Assembly: GCA_013398175.1 (NCBI GenBank)
Contig: VZRZ01007310.1
Span: 172,782-236,781 of the forward strand
Length of the DNA: 64,000 nt
DNA from: Climacteris rufus
Taxonomy: Eukaryota; Chordata; Aves; Passeriformes; Climacteridae
Reading direction: 5' to 3'
The notes beneath the pieces were generated by a model, which saw nothing but the letters and a program-made list of their open reading frames with translations, made no database searches and was not told where the DNA came from. Positions 10,149 through 20,500 of the stretch are shown here, one piece after another (position 1 is the stretch's first letter; each line of letters begins with the position of its first letter). A program made the position numbers and the translations under genes.

Positions 10149-10555
10149 CATGTAAAACAAATCCAAGTATTTATATAAACACTGACATTACAAAGTACTG
10201 GAGCAGGTAGGGGCAGGAAGGAGGAAACAAAAACCTCTACAGGTGCTTCTAATACTGTTCCACACATCATCAAATGCTCTGTACCTTGGATAACCACTTG
10301 TACGATAAACCACTTTCAAGTCACAAATAAAAGTCTCCGATTGAGATATGTCGTGCTCTGAGGAGGAACAAGGAACAGGGCGCAGAATGGTTTTGGCAGA
10401 TCTCCTCACCAAGATATTGCTGCACCATTAATAAAAAATAAATGCTTCTCTGTAAAGCATTAAAAAAAATCTTCCACGGGTGACATTGTGGAGGCTTCAG
10501 TGGAGAGGCAGATATCCCCAACTGTGCTGGCGGCATCTCCGGCTCTGCCCAGGAG

Positions 10556-13500
10556 CTATTTCTTGGTAGTTTTGCGGATCAGCGCCATTCTCTGCAACAA
10601 GAGAGGGAAAATCATGGGAAGTTGAGCGGTTCAGAGCAGGTAACTGCACAACCACCTGCAGCAGGAAAAAGGCGTCCCAGGTGCTCCCAGGACGCTGCCT
10701 GACTTGCTTCCACACAGGTTTTTCAGGTCTGTTCGAATCTTAATGGGGTCCCAAGCTGGAGCCAGAGGAGAAGAAGCGTCTGTGCTGCTCCACTTGGCAC
10801 CCTAGGGCTGTGGGATCAAAGCCCATCTCAAGGCCCCCTCTCTGCCCAGTGGGAGCTGCAGCATCACCCCCGAACCCACTGCAGGGCAGCTCCTTCTAGG
10901 CTCTGACTGTGGCTTCAAAAAACAATGGCCCAATGCAGTTTAAAGCAAAATTAAGGGTGTTTTCAGTCCCTTTGCACAAAGATGGAGCTGCCAGGGGCAG
11001 TTGAGAAGTGCCTTGTGCAGCTCCCTGTTGGTTTTAACCCTCCCAAGTCCCTCAGCACCCTGCTGCTTCTCTTTGGGCACAGCCAACACAGCAGAGGAGA
11101 CACAGCAACCTCAACCCTTTCTGCACAAACAAAACAGGAAGGTCTGGAAGTAATTTCCAGACCAAACCACTTGGAAGAGGCCACAAATTCACAGTGCCAG
11201 GAGTCTATGACCACCATCCCCATATTAGCCTTCCATGTGATTCCTGGTGTTGTAAGGACTCCTTACCTGTTTGTGAGCTTCTGTAGTGCAGGCTTTTTTG
11301 TAGGGCCTGATTTCTTCAGAACCAAAGCCTGGGATCCACATGTTCCACTGACGCTCTGGAATCACAGAATGGTTTGGGTTGGAAGGGACCTTAAAGTTCA
11401 TTCCAACTGCTTGCCATGGACAGGGATGCATTATCTACTCACAGTTTTCCACCCCAGCATCACAGCCATGCCCTGACTTCAGGAAGAGCTGAGAGCTGGG
11501 GGGTAGAGGGGGGAAAAAAAAGATAAAAGTCACTCACCGAGGTGCAACTGGACATCTTTCACTTCCAGGGTGTTGGACTTGCGGTGCCGTGCAAGCTGGC
11601 AGGCAGCTGTCACCACACTCTCAATGAAGTCATCAGCAATCTGCAGCAGCATCTGTTGTAGAACAAGAGCAACAACCAGCCTGGTCAGCACTGAGCAGCT
11701 GAAATTACATGGAAAGATGAAATCAAGCCCTCAGAAGCTCGTATTTAGAATCACAGAATGTCCTGAGTTGGAAGGCACCCACAGGGATTATCCAGTCCAG
11801 CTCCTGGCCCCCTGCCCATGATACCCCAACAACCTTGCCCTGTGCCTGAGAACATTGTCCAAATGCCCCTGGAGCTCTGGCAGCCTTGGGGCCGTGCCCA
11901 TTACCTGGGGAGCCTGGGCAGTGCCCAGCACCCTCTGGGGAAAGAAGAACCTTTCCCTGCTCTCCAGCCTGAGCCTCTCCTGGCCCAGCTCCAGCTGTGC
12001 CCTGGGTCCTCTCCCTGTCCCAGAGAGCAGATATTGGAGCTGCCCCTCGGGAAGAGCTGCAGCCCCCGCTGAGCTCTGCCCTCAGCCTGCTCTGCCGCAG
12101 CTGAACACACAAAGTGCCCTCAGGCACTCCTCCTGTGGCCCCTCCTGATCCTTCACCATCTCCACAGCCTCCTTTGGACACCCTTTAATAGCTTCAGATC
12201 TTTCTTATATTGTGTCCAAAACTGCACCCAAAGGACTGGATTTCACAAGTGTTTGCTGCAATTGCTGTTTTAAAAGCCTTTTTGGCACTGGGATGCAGAA
12301 AGACAGGGATGGTTGAAGGCTGCATGGGAAAACAGAGGTGTAAAATGAACCGACCCTCCCTCTTTGGACAAAGGGCCACTGATCTGTGACAAATCCCAAA
12401 TTAGCTCTTTCTGCAGTCCCTGCCACGGGTTTGAACCTACTTCCTCCACATCTTCATCCAGCTGCTCATTCGGATCTACCTCACGCACCAGATCCTGCAA
12501 TTTCTTCTTGGTTAAAACCTGAGCATGTGGGAAGGAAAGGAAGGAATTACTGCCTTGCTTCAGCAAAGAAGCTGCCTATGGAGCATAGCCACAACCACAA
12601 ACACCTCCTCCCCCGTGCCCCTGGAGCCGAGTCACACCGTTGACACAGTGTATCAGCTCAGGAATGACAGAGACAAGGAATATCAGGTGTTAAGGGTTAT
12701 TTTCCAGCACCAGTGGTTGCTCTGGACAGCACGTGGAATGCAGCAGCCAGGACAAATGCTTCCAGCACTAAAATGCTGCTGGCAAGGGGTGGAAAGGCAA
12801 AACTACAAGTCCTAAGATGCAGACAGCAAGTGCAATCAAGATATCAGTGACTACAGTTGTGCTCAGGGCATGAGGGAAGTATTTTCATGGCTCTAATGCT
12901 TATCAGCTTCAGTGCTTTACATGGAAAACAGAGATATGGGAGTGCTGGGTTATTCCAGGGCAGCCAGACATGGCAGAAACCACATTGGGCTGAACAACAG
13001 GATGCTGAGCCTTAAAAGATATGAAAGAAAGTTGTCAGCCTGGTCAGGTCAATCAGGTGCAGGTGGGAAATCCCTGCCCTTCCTGGTTCCCTCACTGCTG
13101 TGGCTGTTTTGTGTTGGGGTCTAGTGCACTTCCTCAGAGTCCAGGTGCCAGTGAAGCCATCGGGGCGCAATCCTGGGGCATTCCCTGGGCAGCACCTTGT
13201 TTTACGTACATCCAAAGCTCCACACCAGGTTGGATGGAAAGGGACCTTAAAGCTCATCCCATTCCACCCCCTGCCATGGGCAGGGACACCTTTCACTATC
13301 CCAGGTTGCTCCAAGCCCCGTCCAACCTGGCCTTGGACACTTCCAGGGATGGGGCAGCCACAGCTTCTGTGGGCAACCTGCACCTCACCACCCATTTCTC
13401 CCCATATTTCTCCCACTTAAACCCCATTTAAAAATAATTTCCCCTCTCACACCCCAATATACATTTTCCTAAGACTGGAAAAACCTTTACACCTAGAGCA

Positions 13501-13850
13501 TTTAAACACCATCCAGCCTGGAAGCACCTGGGAGGGAAGAACTCCGTGAAGAAGTTTTACTCACTCATTAACTGATACTTTAATAAACATTATATTTCTG
13601 CTGGTGATTTAAGGAAGGAGAATGAAGCTACAGACAGGTCTGAGTATCATTCCTGTTGTCCCAAAGTCAGGGATAGAATTACCTGGCTGCTTTCAGGACT
13701 GAGCCGCCCTCCTCCACTGGGCGTTCCCGGCATCTTTGCCACAGTGGTGCTGTTGGCCATGGAGCTCTGTGGGGGGGTGCTGGCTGGTTCTGGTTTGATC
13801 GAGGAGAAGCTGGAAAGGTTGATCAAGGTAGAAGGGCCAAACTGGTTCAT
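10556..13850 (-). CDS. TAF12: TAF12, TFIID/SAGA histone-fold subunit
   Basis: CDS on the minus strand: 13850-13683, 12518-12441, 11652-11538, 11355-11267, 10591-10556; 161 aa, the same length as human TAF12. The protein begins MNQFGPSTLINLSSF, with a Ser/Thr/Pro-rich N-terminal half containing the internal start SMANST that in human gives the shorter TAFII15 form. The histone fold follows from VLTKKKLQDLVREVDP (about 57) through MLLQIADDFIESVVTAACQL to DVQLHLERQWNMWIPGF, and the C-terminus is RMALIRKTTKK. TAF12 dimerises with TAF4 in TFIID and with TADA1 in SAGA. All junctions are phase-consistent with GT/AG. The acceptor of the 11355-11267 exon is formed by the tail of a CR1 element. A longer start is possible because the frame stays open 5' of this ATG (see the 15577-15645 exon). 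In human, RAB42 lies inside a TAF12 intron as I recall; here the Rab genes lie wholly downstream. Confidence 0.95.
11356..11475 (-). mobile_element. CR1 3' remnant abutting TAF12 exon
   Basis: Reverse-orientation CR1 tail: on plus, gaatcacagaatggtttggg, then ttggaagggaccttaaag and the degenerate body catggacagggatgc. Its 3' end touches the TAF12 exon at 11355, so it supplies the intron's polypyrimidine tract and CAG. Confidence 0.85.
11748..12235 (-). mobile_element. CR1 LINE 3' end, about 490 bp
   Basis: Reverse CR1: starts aatcacagaatgtcctgagt, continues with the ggaaagaagaacctttccct and tccaaaactgcacccaa blocks. It lies in the TAF12 intron between the exons at 12441 and 11652. Confidence 0.9.
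13218..13420 (-). mobile_element. CR1 LINE 3' end
   Basis: Reverse CR1 in a TAF12 intron: ggttggatggaaagggacct, then ccatgggcagggacaccttt and cttccagggatggggcagcc. Confidence 0.9.
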
Positions 13851-13934
13851 AATCTGTTGGGCTTTAGCTTTTAGATCATAAAGCTTGTCTAGGTCCTGCT
13901 TCTTCTTGGGGTTGTGGGGACCCAAACCAATCAA

Positions 13935-15576
13935 CTGGAAAAGGAAAGGAAAGCCACGGTTAGCCAACAGAAGGAATTCAGCAAGGTAAATAGGTCTTCA
14001 TCCAGAGAAAACTGCAGTGTCCTGACAGGGCCTGGAGTTTATAGATCAGGAATCTCTGCTCACAGCATGAACAGAGAAGTGGTTTTTAGTAGAAGAGAAA
14101 ACACTCCCTAGTATATGGAAAATGAAGTTTTCCATCAGCTGCAGGCCAGTGACAATAGACCCACCCACTCAGTCATCCCTCGATCTGAACCCTCCCACAT
14201 CCACCCCCACATGGCCTTCCTGAACCCATTTCCCATGAAGAACAGACAAATGAGAGCAGATTTAACTGCAGAACATGGCTCATTTCCACTGCAGCATTGT
14301 GGGATCCCTCATCCCTGCAATCCAGAGCCCTGGAGAGAAGGCAGGACACAGCCTCCCTGGGGTCTCCACAGGGTGGGGGTCTCATTTTTGGCAGCACCAA
14401 GCTCACAGCCTGGCCCTGCAGCAACCCCTCCATGTGGGATTGTCAACATCGGTTCATTTTGGGTTTTGAGAGCACAGTCTGGTGCTCAGAGAGGGAAGAA
14501 CACGTGTACCCACACCTGCCCCTTGTTTCTCCCATACCAGGCAACTAACAGCAACAGGAAATGGGGTAGGATTTACAGAGCTCCCAACAGTGAACCACAA
14601 GTGGGTTTTGTGGTTACACAGATCCTCCAGGTGCTGAACCCAGTCGGGTTGTTGGTCACAGGGTGAACACTGACTTGCATCTCCTCTATTTCATGGCTGG
14701 GAGACTCTAAACCCCAAGCTCAAATAAGTTTTCCTCTGTCCTCACCGTTCCATGACAGGAAACTCATTGAAACCCTGCACCTTCCCCTGCCACTACCACT
14801 GCGGGCAGCAGTGATGGGCCTGTCACGGGGAAAGAGAGTTTAAGGAACGGTTTGATGGCAATGCCTCTTGTGGTGGGGCCAGAAATGGCTGAGACGCTGA
14901 GGCACAACTCACAAGAAGAGTTTGTTTAACCAGCTTTACAGGATGTTCACACACAGTGTCTGCTCTCTGAGCTAAAAACAGACATTTAACCCCATCAGAG
15001 CAAGCTTGGTTAGTTTGGATTAATTAATACCAAAACCCACACCAGAAAGCACATGGTAGCATTTAGAAGCAGCTGTTTTAGTGCTTCACTCCAAGGCACA
15101 TTCATGCATCTGCAGACACAGAAACCCTTGAGAGTTTACATCCCAGACACGTTCTGCAGTGCCCTCAGCAAGTTTCCAGCTCCATTTTAATTGAATTAAA
15201 AATAGAAAATCATCACACTCACACTCTAAACCCCTCAGCTGGCACCTCTGGCTGAAGAGCTCAGCACAAGATTGGGAGGGACCTTCAGTCTTGGTTTTAT
15301 CTGGGGCTGATCTCAGGCTGTTCACCCCACCCCTCACTTCACAGATCCACAAAGCAGGAATTCCTACCCATCATGCAGGGAAGGGAGCACTGAAATTCCC
15401 AGGCACAAAGCCCCAAAATCCTTGGGCAGAAGCACTTTGGCAGCATAAAGTCGTTTTGTTGGTTTATTCCCAGATCTTAACGCACCCTTCACGTGCCGCT
15501 AAGATCCCTGAACACAAAATTCACAGGATGAGCAGATTCCCAGGGCAAATCCCACATGCCAGACCCATTTACTTAC
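13935..15576 (-). other. TAF12 intron without recognised elements
   Basis: Intron between the candidate 5' coding exon (15645-15577) and the MNQF exon. I find no CR1, RNA gene or coding exon in these 1.6 kb. Confidence 0.5.
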
Positions 15577-15645
15577 AGCTATCTGAGTGTCTAGATCTTT
15601 AATTACATCAGCAACCGCTGTGGGCCCAGCAAGTGGAGAGGCCAT
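15577..15645 (-). CDS. TAF12: Candidate alternative first coding exon of TAF12
   Basis: On the minus strand an ATG at 15645 opens 23 codons (MASPLAGPTAVADVIKDLDT, then QIA) ending exactly at a consensus donor GCT/GTAAGT. The next TAF12 exon starts at 13934 after cttttccag, in phase 0, with 28 further in-frame codons (LIGLGPHNPKKKQDL to KAKAQQI) directly before the canonical MNQF start. Splicing the two gives a 212-aa TAF12 with a 51-residue extension rich in Asp, Lys and Leu. An in-frame TAG lies 11 codons upstream of the ATG, so translation would have to start here. Function unknown. I do not recall such an extension in the 161-aa human reference protein. The alternative is that both pieces are 5' UTR that happens to be open. 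Confidence 0.5.
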
Positions 15646-16154
15646 TGCCCACAGAACGTCACCAGTCAGCGTTACCTACTCTGGCTTCCTCCTCTTCCAC
15701 ATAACTTTCATTCCTACAGGAACACCAGATATTTTTTGTATCACTCATTCTATGTAAGATGGTGAGAGGAAACAGTTTCACAGGTTGTCCTCACTACAGT
15801 ACCACGAGTTTCTCTGTCAGAAGTGATCACACAGTCACTGCTGCAGAGGATGGTCATTCCCCGGGATGCTGAAGAAAAACATGGCCAAATTCCCTTTTCC
15901 TGCCAGGAAACAGAGTATCCTGGTACCTGATGATGTGCAGGTAAGCCCAGACACCCACAGCAGCAGCTCCTTCCACGGCAGGAGAAGGTTTGGGGGCTGC
16001 GATCAGCACCACAACTCATTCAGCTCTGGGACAGCACAGGGTTAAAGCTGTAACTAAAATCCATATTAATGTCAAGCAGCACATTCCCTGGAGTGCTCAG
16101 GGGGCTCTCATTTCCCTTAACCATAGTAATTTTCACCAAATATCTAAGTACAAT

Positions 16155-16530
16155 CATAGAGTCTCAGAATGGTTTGGGTGGGAAGAAACCTTAAGCTCAT
16201 CTCATTCCACCCCTGCCATGGGCATGGACACCTTTCACCATCCCAGGTTGTTCCAAGCCCTTGTCCATCCTGACCTTGGACGCTCCCAGAGACGGGGCAG
16301 CCACAGCTTCTGTGGGCAACCTGTGCAGGGCCTCTCCACCCTCACAGGGAACAATTCCTTTCCAATATCCCATCTAACCCTGCCCTGTGGCAGTGGGAAA
16401 CCATTCCCCCTTATCCTGTCCCTCCAGGCTCTTGTCCAAAGTCCCTCTCCAGCTCCCTTGGAGCCCCTTTAGGCACTGGAAGGAGCTCTGGGGTCTCCCT
16501 GGAGCCTCCTCTTCTCCAGATTGAACACCC
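16155..16530 (-). mobile_element. CR1 LINE 3' end next to TAF12 exon 1
   Basis: Reverse CR1: catagagtctcagaatggtt, ccctgccatgggcatggaca, cagggaacaattcctttcca, ending at cctcctcttctccagattga. It stops about 5-15 bp short of the TAF12 first-exon donor candidates (GTAAGT at 16539-16534, GTGAGC at 16548-16543 on minus). Confidence 0.9.
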
Positions 16531-16533
16531 GCT

Positions 16534-16860
16534 ACTTACAGCGCTCACCCAGCCCCATGGGGACCGCCGAGATTGGACCGAACCCAACTCCCCGTGCAGA
16601 ACCTCCCCGCCGGGAGTCACAGGGTAGAGCGAAGGTCACCGACCACCCCCGGACGGACTCGGCGCCCACTCTTGGGCTCTCTCACGGATTTGGGGCCACA
16701 GCAGCCGGTGTGGATCCCCCGGGTGCTCCGCGCAGCCCCCCCGGGCCCTCCATACCTCCCCATAACCCGCGGGCGAAACAACGGCCCGCCAACGTCCCGC
16801 TCCCTCCGCCGCCCGCCGATACCCGGCAGTGCTTCCGCTTCCGGCCGCGGCCGCCAATGG
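16534..16860 (-). promoter_or_regulatory. TAF12 non-coding exon 1 and CpG promoter
   Basis: CpG-dense block. Donor candidates for a 5' UTR exon on the minus strand lie at 16548/16547 (GTGAGC) and 16539/16538 (GTAAGT). Upstream on the minus strand are an ETS site (CCGGAAG, 16844-16838) and a CCAAT box on plus at 16854-16858. The start is probably near 16830-16850. The block is divergent from U11. Confidence 0.6.
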
Positions 16861-16946
16861 CGAGCGAGTCCCTCTGCGTGTGCGCGTGCCAAGGCCTTCC
16901 CGGCAAAAGCGCCCCCGCTCCCCGCGGTGCCTCAGGAAGAGGCGTG

Positions 16947-16972
16947 CCCAGCATGCCCCGCGCGATTTGCAT
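16947..16972 (+). promoter_or_regulatory. U11 distal sequence element: ZNF143 site plus octamer
   Basis: CCCAGCATGCCCCGCG (16947-16962) fits the SPH/ZNF143 (Staf) consensus, and ATTTGCAT (16965-16972) is a perfect octamer for OCT1. Together, about 200-225 bp upstream of the RNA start, they form the classic enhancer of a Pol II snRNA gene. The same element lies about 100-130 bp from the TAF12 start and may serve both. Confidence 0.85.
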
Positions 16973-17108
16973 AACCCTGGCGGGCTAAGTCAGCGGAGAA
17001 AACGGCGCTCTTTTGAGAAACCAGCAAAATTGGCGAAAAGAAAGGAGAAGTCGAGATGAAAGATAAAGAAATAGATATATAATGGCACATTTGGTGGCTG
17101 CGGCATCC

Positions 17109-17127
17109 TCGCCCTGACTGTGTAGTG
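17109..17127 (+). promoter_or_regulatory. U11 proximal sequence element (PSE)
   Basis: TCGCCCTGACTGTGTAGTG resembles the vertebrate PSE consensus (TCACCNTNACTNNNAAGTG type) and lies 44-62 bp upstream of the RNA start, the expected SNAPc position. No TATA box follows it, as expected for Pol II snRNA genes. Confidence 0.75.
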
Positions 17128-17170
17128 CTCTATCCTTTTCCAGTGCCGGCGGGGCAAAATTTAAACTTTA

Positions 17171-17299
17171 ATAAAGGGCTTCTGCCGTGCGTGGCACGGG
17201 GGGGTTTTGCGCCACCCCTGCGGAATCGACATCAAGAGATTTCGGAAGCACAATTTTTGTAGGTGGGGCCGCTGGTAATCGTTTGTTCCAGCACCCCGA
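17171..17299 (+). ncRNA. RNU11: U11 snRNA (minor spliceosome)
   Basis: About 129 nt aligning throughout with vertebrate U11. The 5' end ATAAAGGGCTTCTG contains the AAAGG that pairs with CCUUU of U12-type 5' splice sites. The most conserved central segment GCGGAATCGACATCAAGAGA (17219-17238) is intact, followed by TTTCGGAAGC, the Sm site AATTTTTG (about 17252-17259), and the 3' hairpin GCTGGTAATC...GTTTGTTCCAGCACCCC. Stem-loop I differs in sequence from human but keeps complementary arms (GGGTGGCG-type pairing). With DSE, PSE and 3' box all present it should be a functional gene rather than one of the common snRNA pseudogenes. It lies between TAF12 and GMEB1, where RNU11 also lies in human. Confidence 0.95.
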
Positions 17300-17319
17300 G
17301 TCTGGGTCAACAGCAGAGA
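17300..17319 (+). terminator. U11 3' box
   Basis: GTCTGGGTCAACAGCAGAGA directly follows the RNA and fits the loose snRNA 3' box consensus (GTTT-N-AAA-NN-AGA), used by the Integrator complex for 3' end formation. Confidence 0.6.
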
Positions 17320-17587
17320 GCGGAGCTACGGTAGGGGTGTGCGATATAACCGCGTAGCGTGCGAGGACCTGTGCTACTATCACTGTGACGCGCAAGGCCG
17401 GTCACATGGTCGCTCCGACGCCGCGGAGAGCGGCCAGTATAGGGCACAGCGCTTCACTTCTATCTACATATGAATTTTTTATACTTACACAGGATTATTC
17501 TTAAAAAGCACCCCCGAGAGCAGGGAAGGTACCCCTTTACATGCTTCACCCCCCTAGCCCGGTACCGTGACACGGTGCTCTCCCTCC

Positions 17588-20500
17588 TCACAAGGCTTCG
17601 TGGTACACATGTGAGAGGGGACAGTCCCGGGGCTTCCCGTAGGACCCCTCGGGACAGGGGCTGCCAGTCTGCTCCGTCCCGGCCGACAGCTCCCCGGGCC
17701 GCTGGGCGGGGGTCTGGTACCACACTGGGGGGCAGCCGGGAGGCCCTGCGATGCTACAGGGGCTGCAGCGCATGGTGTCCTCCAGCTCGCTGAATGGCGT
17801 GGCGTACTCGGGCTCCATTGGCAGTGGCTCCGCGTACTCATGGTGTTTTCCCGGGACATCATAGTGGCTCAGGACTAGTGGCAGAGTGTAGCCCTCGTCC
17901 AGAAGCGGCTTGAAGGTGGAGGGACCCGTCTGGCTGCTGGGGCTCACTTGCACCAGGTCTGGCTCAGCATACTCTGAAACAGGGAGGCTGCAGTGTAAGG
18001 GGGTCATGGTGCTCTGGCAGAGGTAGGTGGGGTGGGTCAAAAAACCGGGCATGTTTGGACCTCCAGGGAAGGGAAAACTGTGCCAAAACCCACAGGACAC
18101 CCACCCATGGACCCAACATGCCTCTGCCACAGTGCAGAGAGGAGCTCCTGCTGTCCCCAGCCACCCTCCAGTGCCAACACCTGTGACTGAAGTGGAATAA
18201 TAATAACAGTAACAATAACAATAACAAAAAAGTGGAGTGTTGTTATAATCAATTATAATAATTATAATTAATGGGGGGATCTCATTAATCAGGGTCTCCC
18301 TGTTGCACAGGACCTGATGCAGGAGGGGTCAAGTCAGACCAAAGAGATGGGAATCGGCACTCCAGAGTGTCCCCAGGGTGCAATGGGGGAGGCTCAGCTC
18401 TGGCTCTGGGCTGAGGGACCTGTTCGTGCCCTAATGTCCCCATTACCTGGTGAATGGGTCTGTCTGAGGTTCCCCAGCGCAAGGGCCATCGGGAAGGAAG
18501 CCAAGCTGGGAGGTGGCAGGTTCTGCAGGGAGCACACCTGGCTCGACTCAAGCTTGGGGTACCCTGGGCAGGAAGCGGAAATCCTCGGTTGTCACAGGCT
18601 GTCACCTGAACATACAGGTGCCTCTGGCGGGTGGGACCACTCTGGGCTCAGCAGCAGCACCAGTTAAACCAGCTGCACCCCATGGCATACAGGACCCCCA
18701 ATTTTGGGGAGGGGTTGGGGACCCTTTACCTTTTGTGATCCCACAGTTCTGCTCTGCTGCCAACTTCCTGCCAAGAGGAGAGGCAAAATGGAGTGAGAGG
18801 TCCCAGCCACCCTGTGCCCACCACCACCCATCTCCTCACACCCCCTGCATGGGGGGCTGTGCCCCTCAGGACCCAGTGAGCAGCTGGATGAAACTGCCAC
18901 AATTTGGGGAGGTGATGCCCCCAGGGCAAAGCAGGGGACAGGATAGGACCAACCTCTTCCTGTGGCAGAGGAAAGCCAGGAGCAGGAGGCAGGAGCAGAG
19001 GAGCACAAAGCCACCAGTGAGCAGCATCACCAGCAGTGTGGAGCCTGGGGAGGGAGGACAGTGTCAGCGTCAGTCCCCCATCCCACCCCTTTGCACCCAT
19101 GGGTGACAGAAGCCCACCCAGGGCCACCAGAGGAGGAAAATCAATGTGTTGTCACAGGGGCATGAAGCCCCGGTGGCACCTGGAGCACCACAAGATGATG
19201 CAGCACCCTAAGGACAGCCCCCCATGGCACCTACCTGTCTTCTTCGGGTCCAGGGCAATGCCAGGGATGGAGGTATGGCTGGCTGGGTGGCTGGTGGGGA
19301 CAAGAACCTCCCTGGGGACACTGGGCACTGCAGGGCAAAGCAGAGACCGTGACCGTGGGAAAGGCCCCAGCGGGATGTTTGGGATGGGGGGGGGGTGTGA
19401 ACCCCTGTGGAGGGTCTCACCATAGGGCCGAGGTGCACGGACCCGTGCCAGCTGGCAGCCCACCAGGGCCACCTTCAGGGCCACATGCTGGTGCCACCTC
19501 TGGGGTATGACACGGACATAGCGGGCAACGATGGAGGGGATGAAGGCATTGGAGACTTCTCCATGACTGTCAGTGTTTCCTTCAAACACCTGCCAGAGAG
19601 GGTGAAGAGGCACCAATGGCCGAATATCACATGCAGGGGGTCTCAGCTCCATGATGTCCCCCCCATGCCCACCTTGTCCTCCTGGCCACTGCTGCTTCTG
19701 TAAGGTCTCCAGTTCTTCCCATCGCGGCTGGAGGAGATGTGGTAGGACATCACGTAGTAGTCGTGCTGCTCGGAGGAGCCCTTCGTGATGATGCCTGTGC
19801 GTGCAGGAGGGTGTTGTCCTGACTTTTGCAATTCTGGATATTATCATTCTTTTGTAGCTAGTTTCTCACACACTTCTATGTAAACATAGCTATGTTATTG
19901 TAACGGTATCTTTTTGTTTACATTCCTTTCTCCTGGGCACAGAAGTCTGATGGACATTTCCTTTGACCACTGTGATTGAGGGACTACAAGCTCTTCCCTC
20001 CCATGGACAGTGATTTCTAAAATGCATATAAAATAAACAGGGCGGGTCTCGCCTGGCAGTTGCTTCTTACTCTCCTAACAGGCGTCTTGTCTCCTTCGTT
20101 CGTGTCGTTACTGCGACAGGAGGGGAGTCCCCGCTGTCAGTCAGGGGTTACGGGGCTGGGGAAGGGCTTTGGGGAGCTGCCCTGTACCCCACTGCATGGG
20201 GCAGAGCCCTCCCAGCTGGAATAACCCCCATCTTCTGGGATACTCAAGCCCCAGCTGAGAAAGGACTAGGAGAGCAGGACATGTCACCTGGCGGAGGGGG
20301 GTCCTTCTGACTCTGAGAGGGGGTTTGGGTGGCAGATTCCAGTGTGGGATGCCCTGATCTGCCCCCAGGGGCCGATAATCTCTGGCCCCAGCTGCCAGCC
20401 CTGCATTCCTCCCGCCTCCAGCCAGACAATGTTCCCATTTTCCTCGCTGTGGTCGCCAGCCGCCGGCACATAAAGCCCCTGCTTTCGGCAGGCTCTGGCC

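Noticed and set aside
17397..17500. Search for a second snRNA or tRNA next to U11
   Set aside because: No Sm site, A/B box pair or cloverleaf could be found beyond the U11 3' box.
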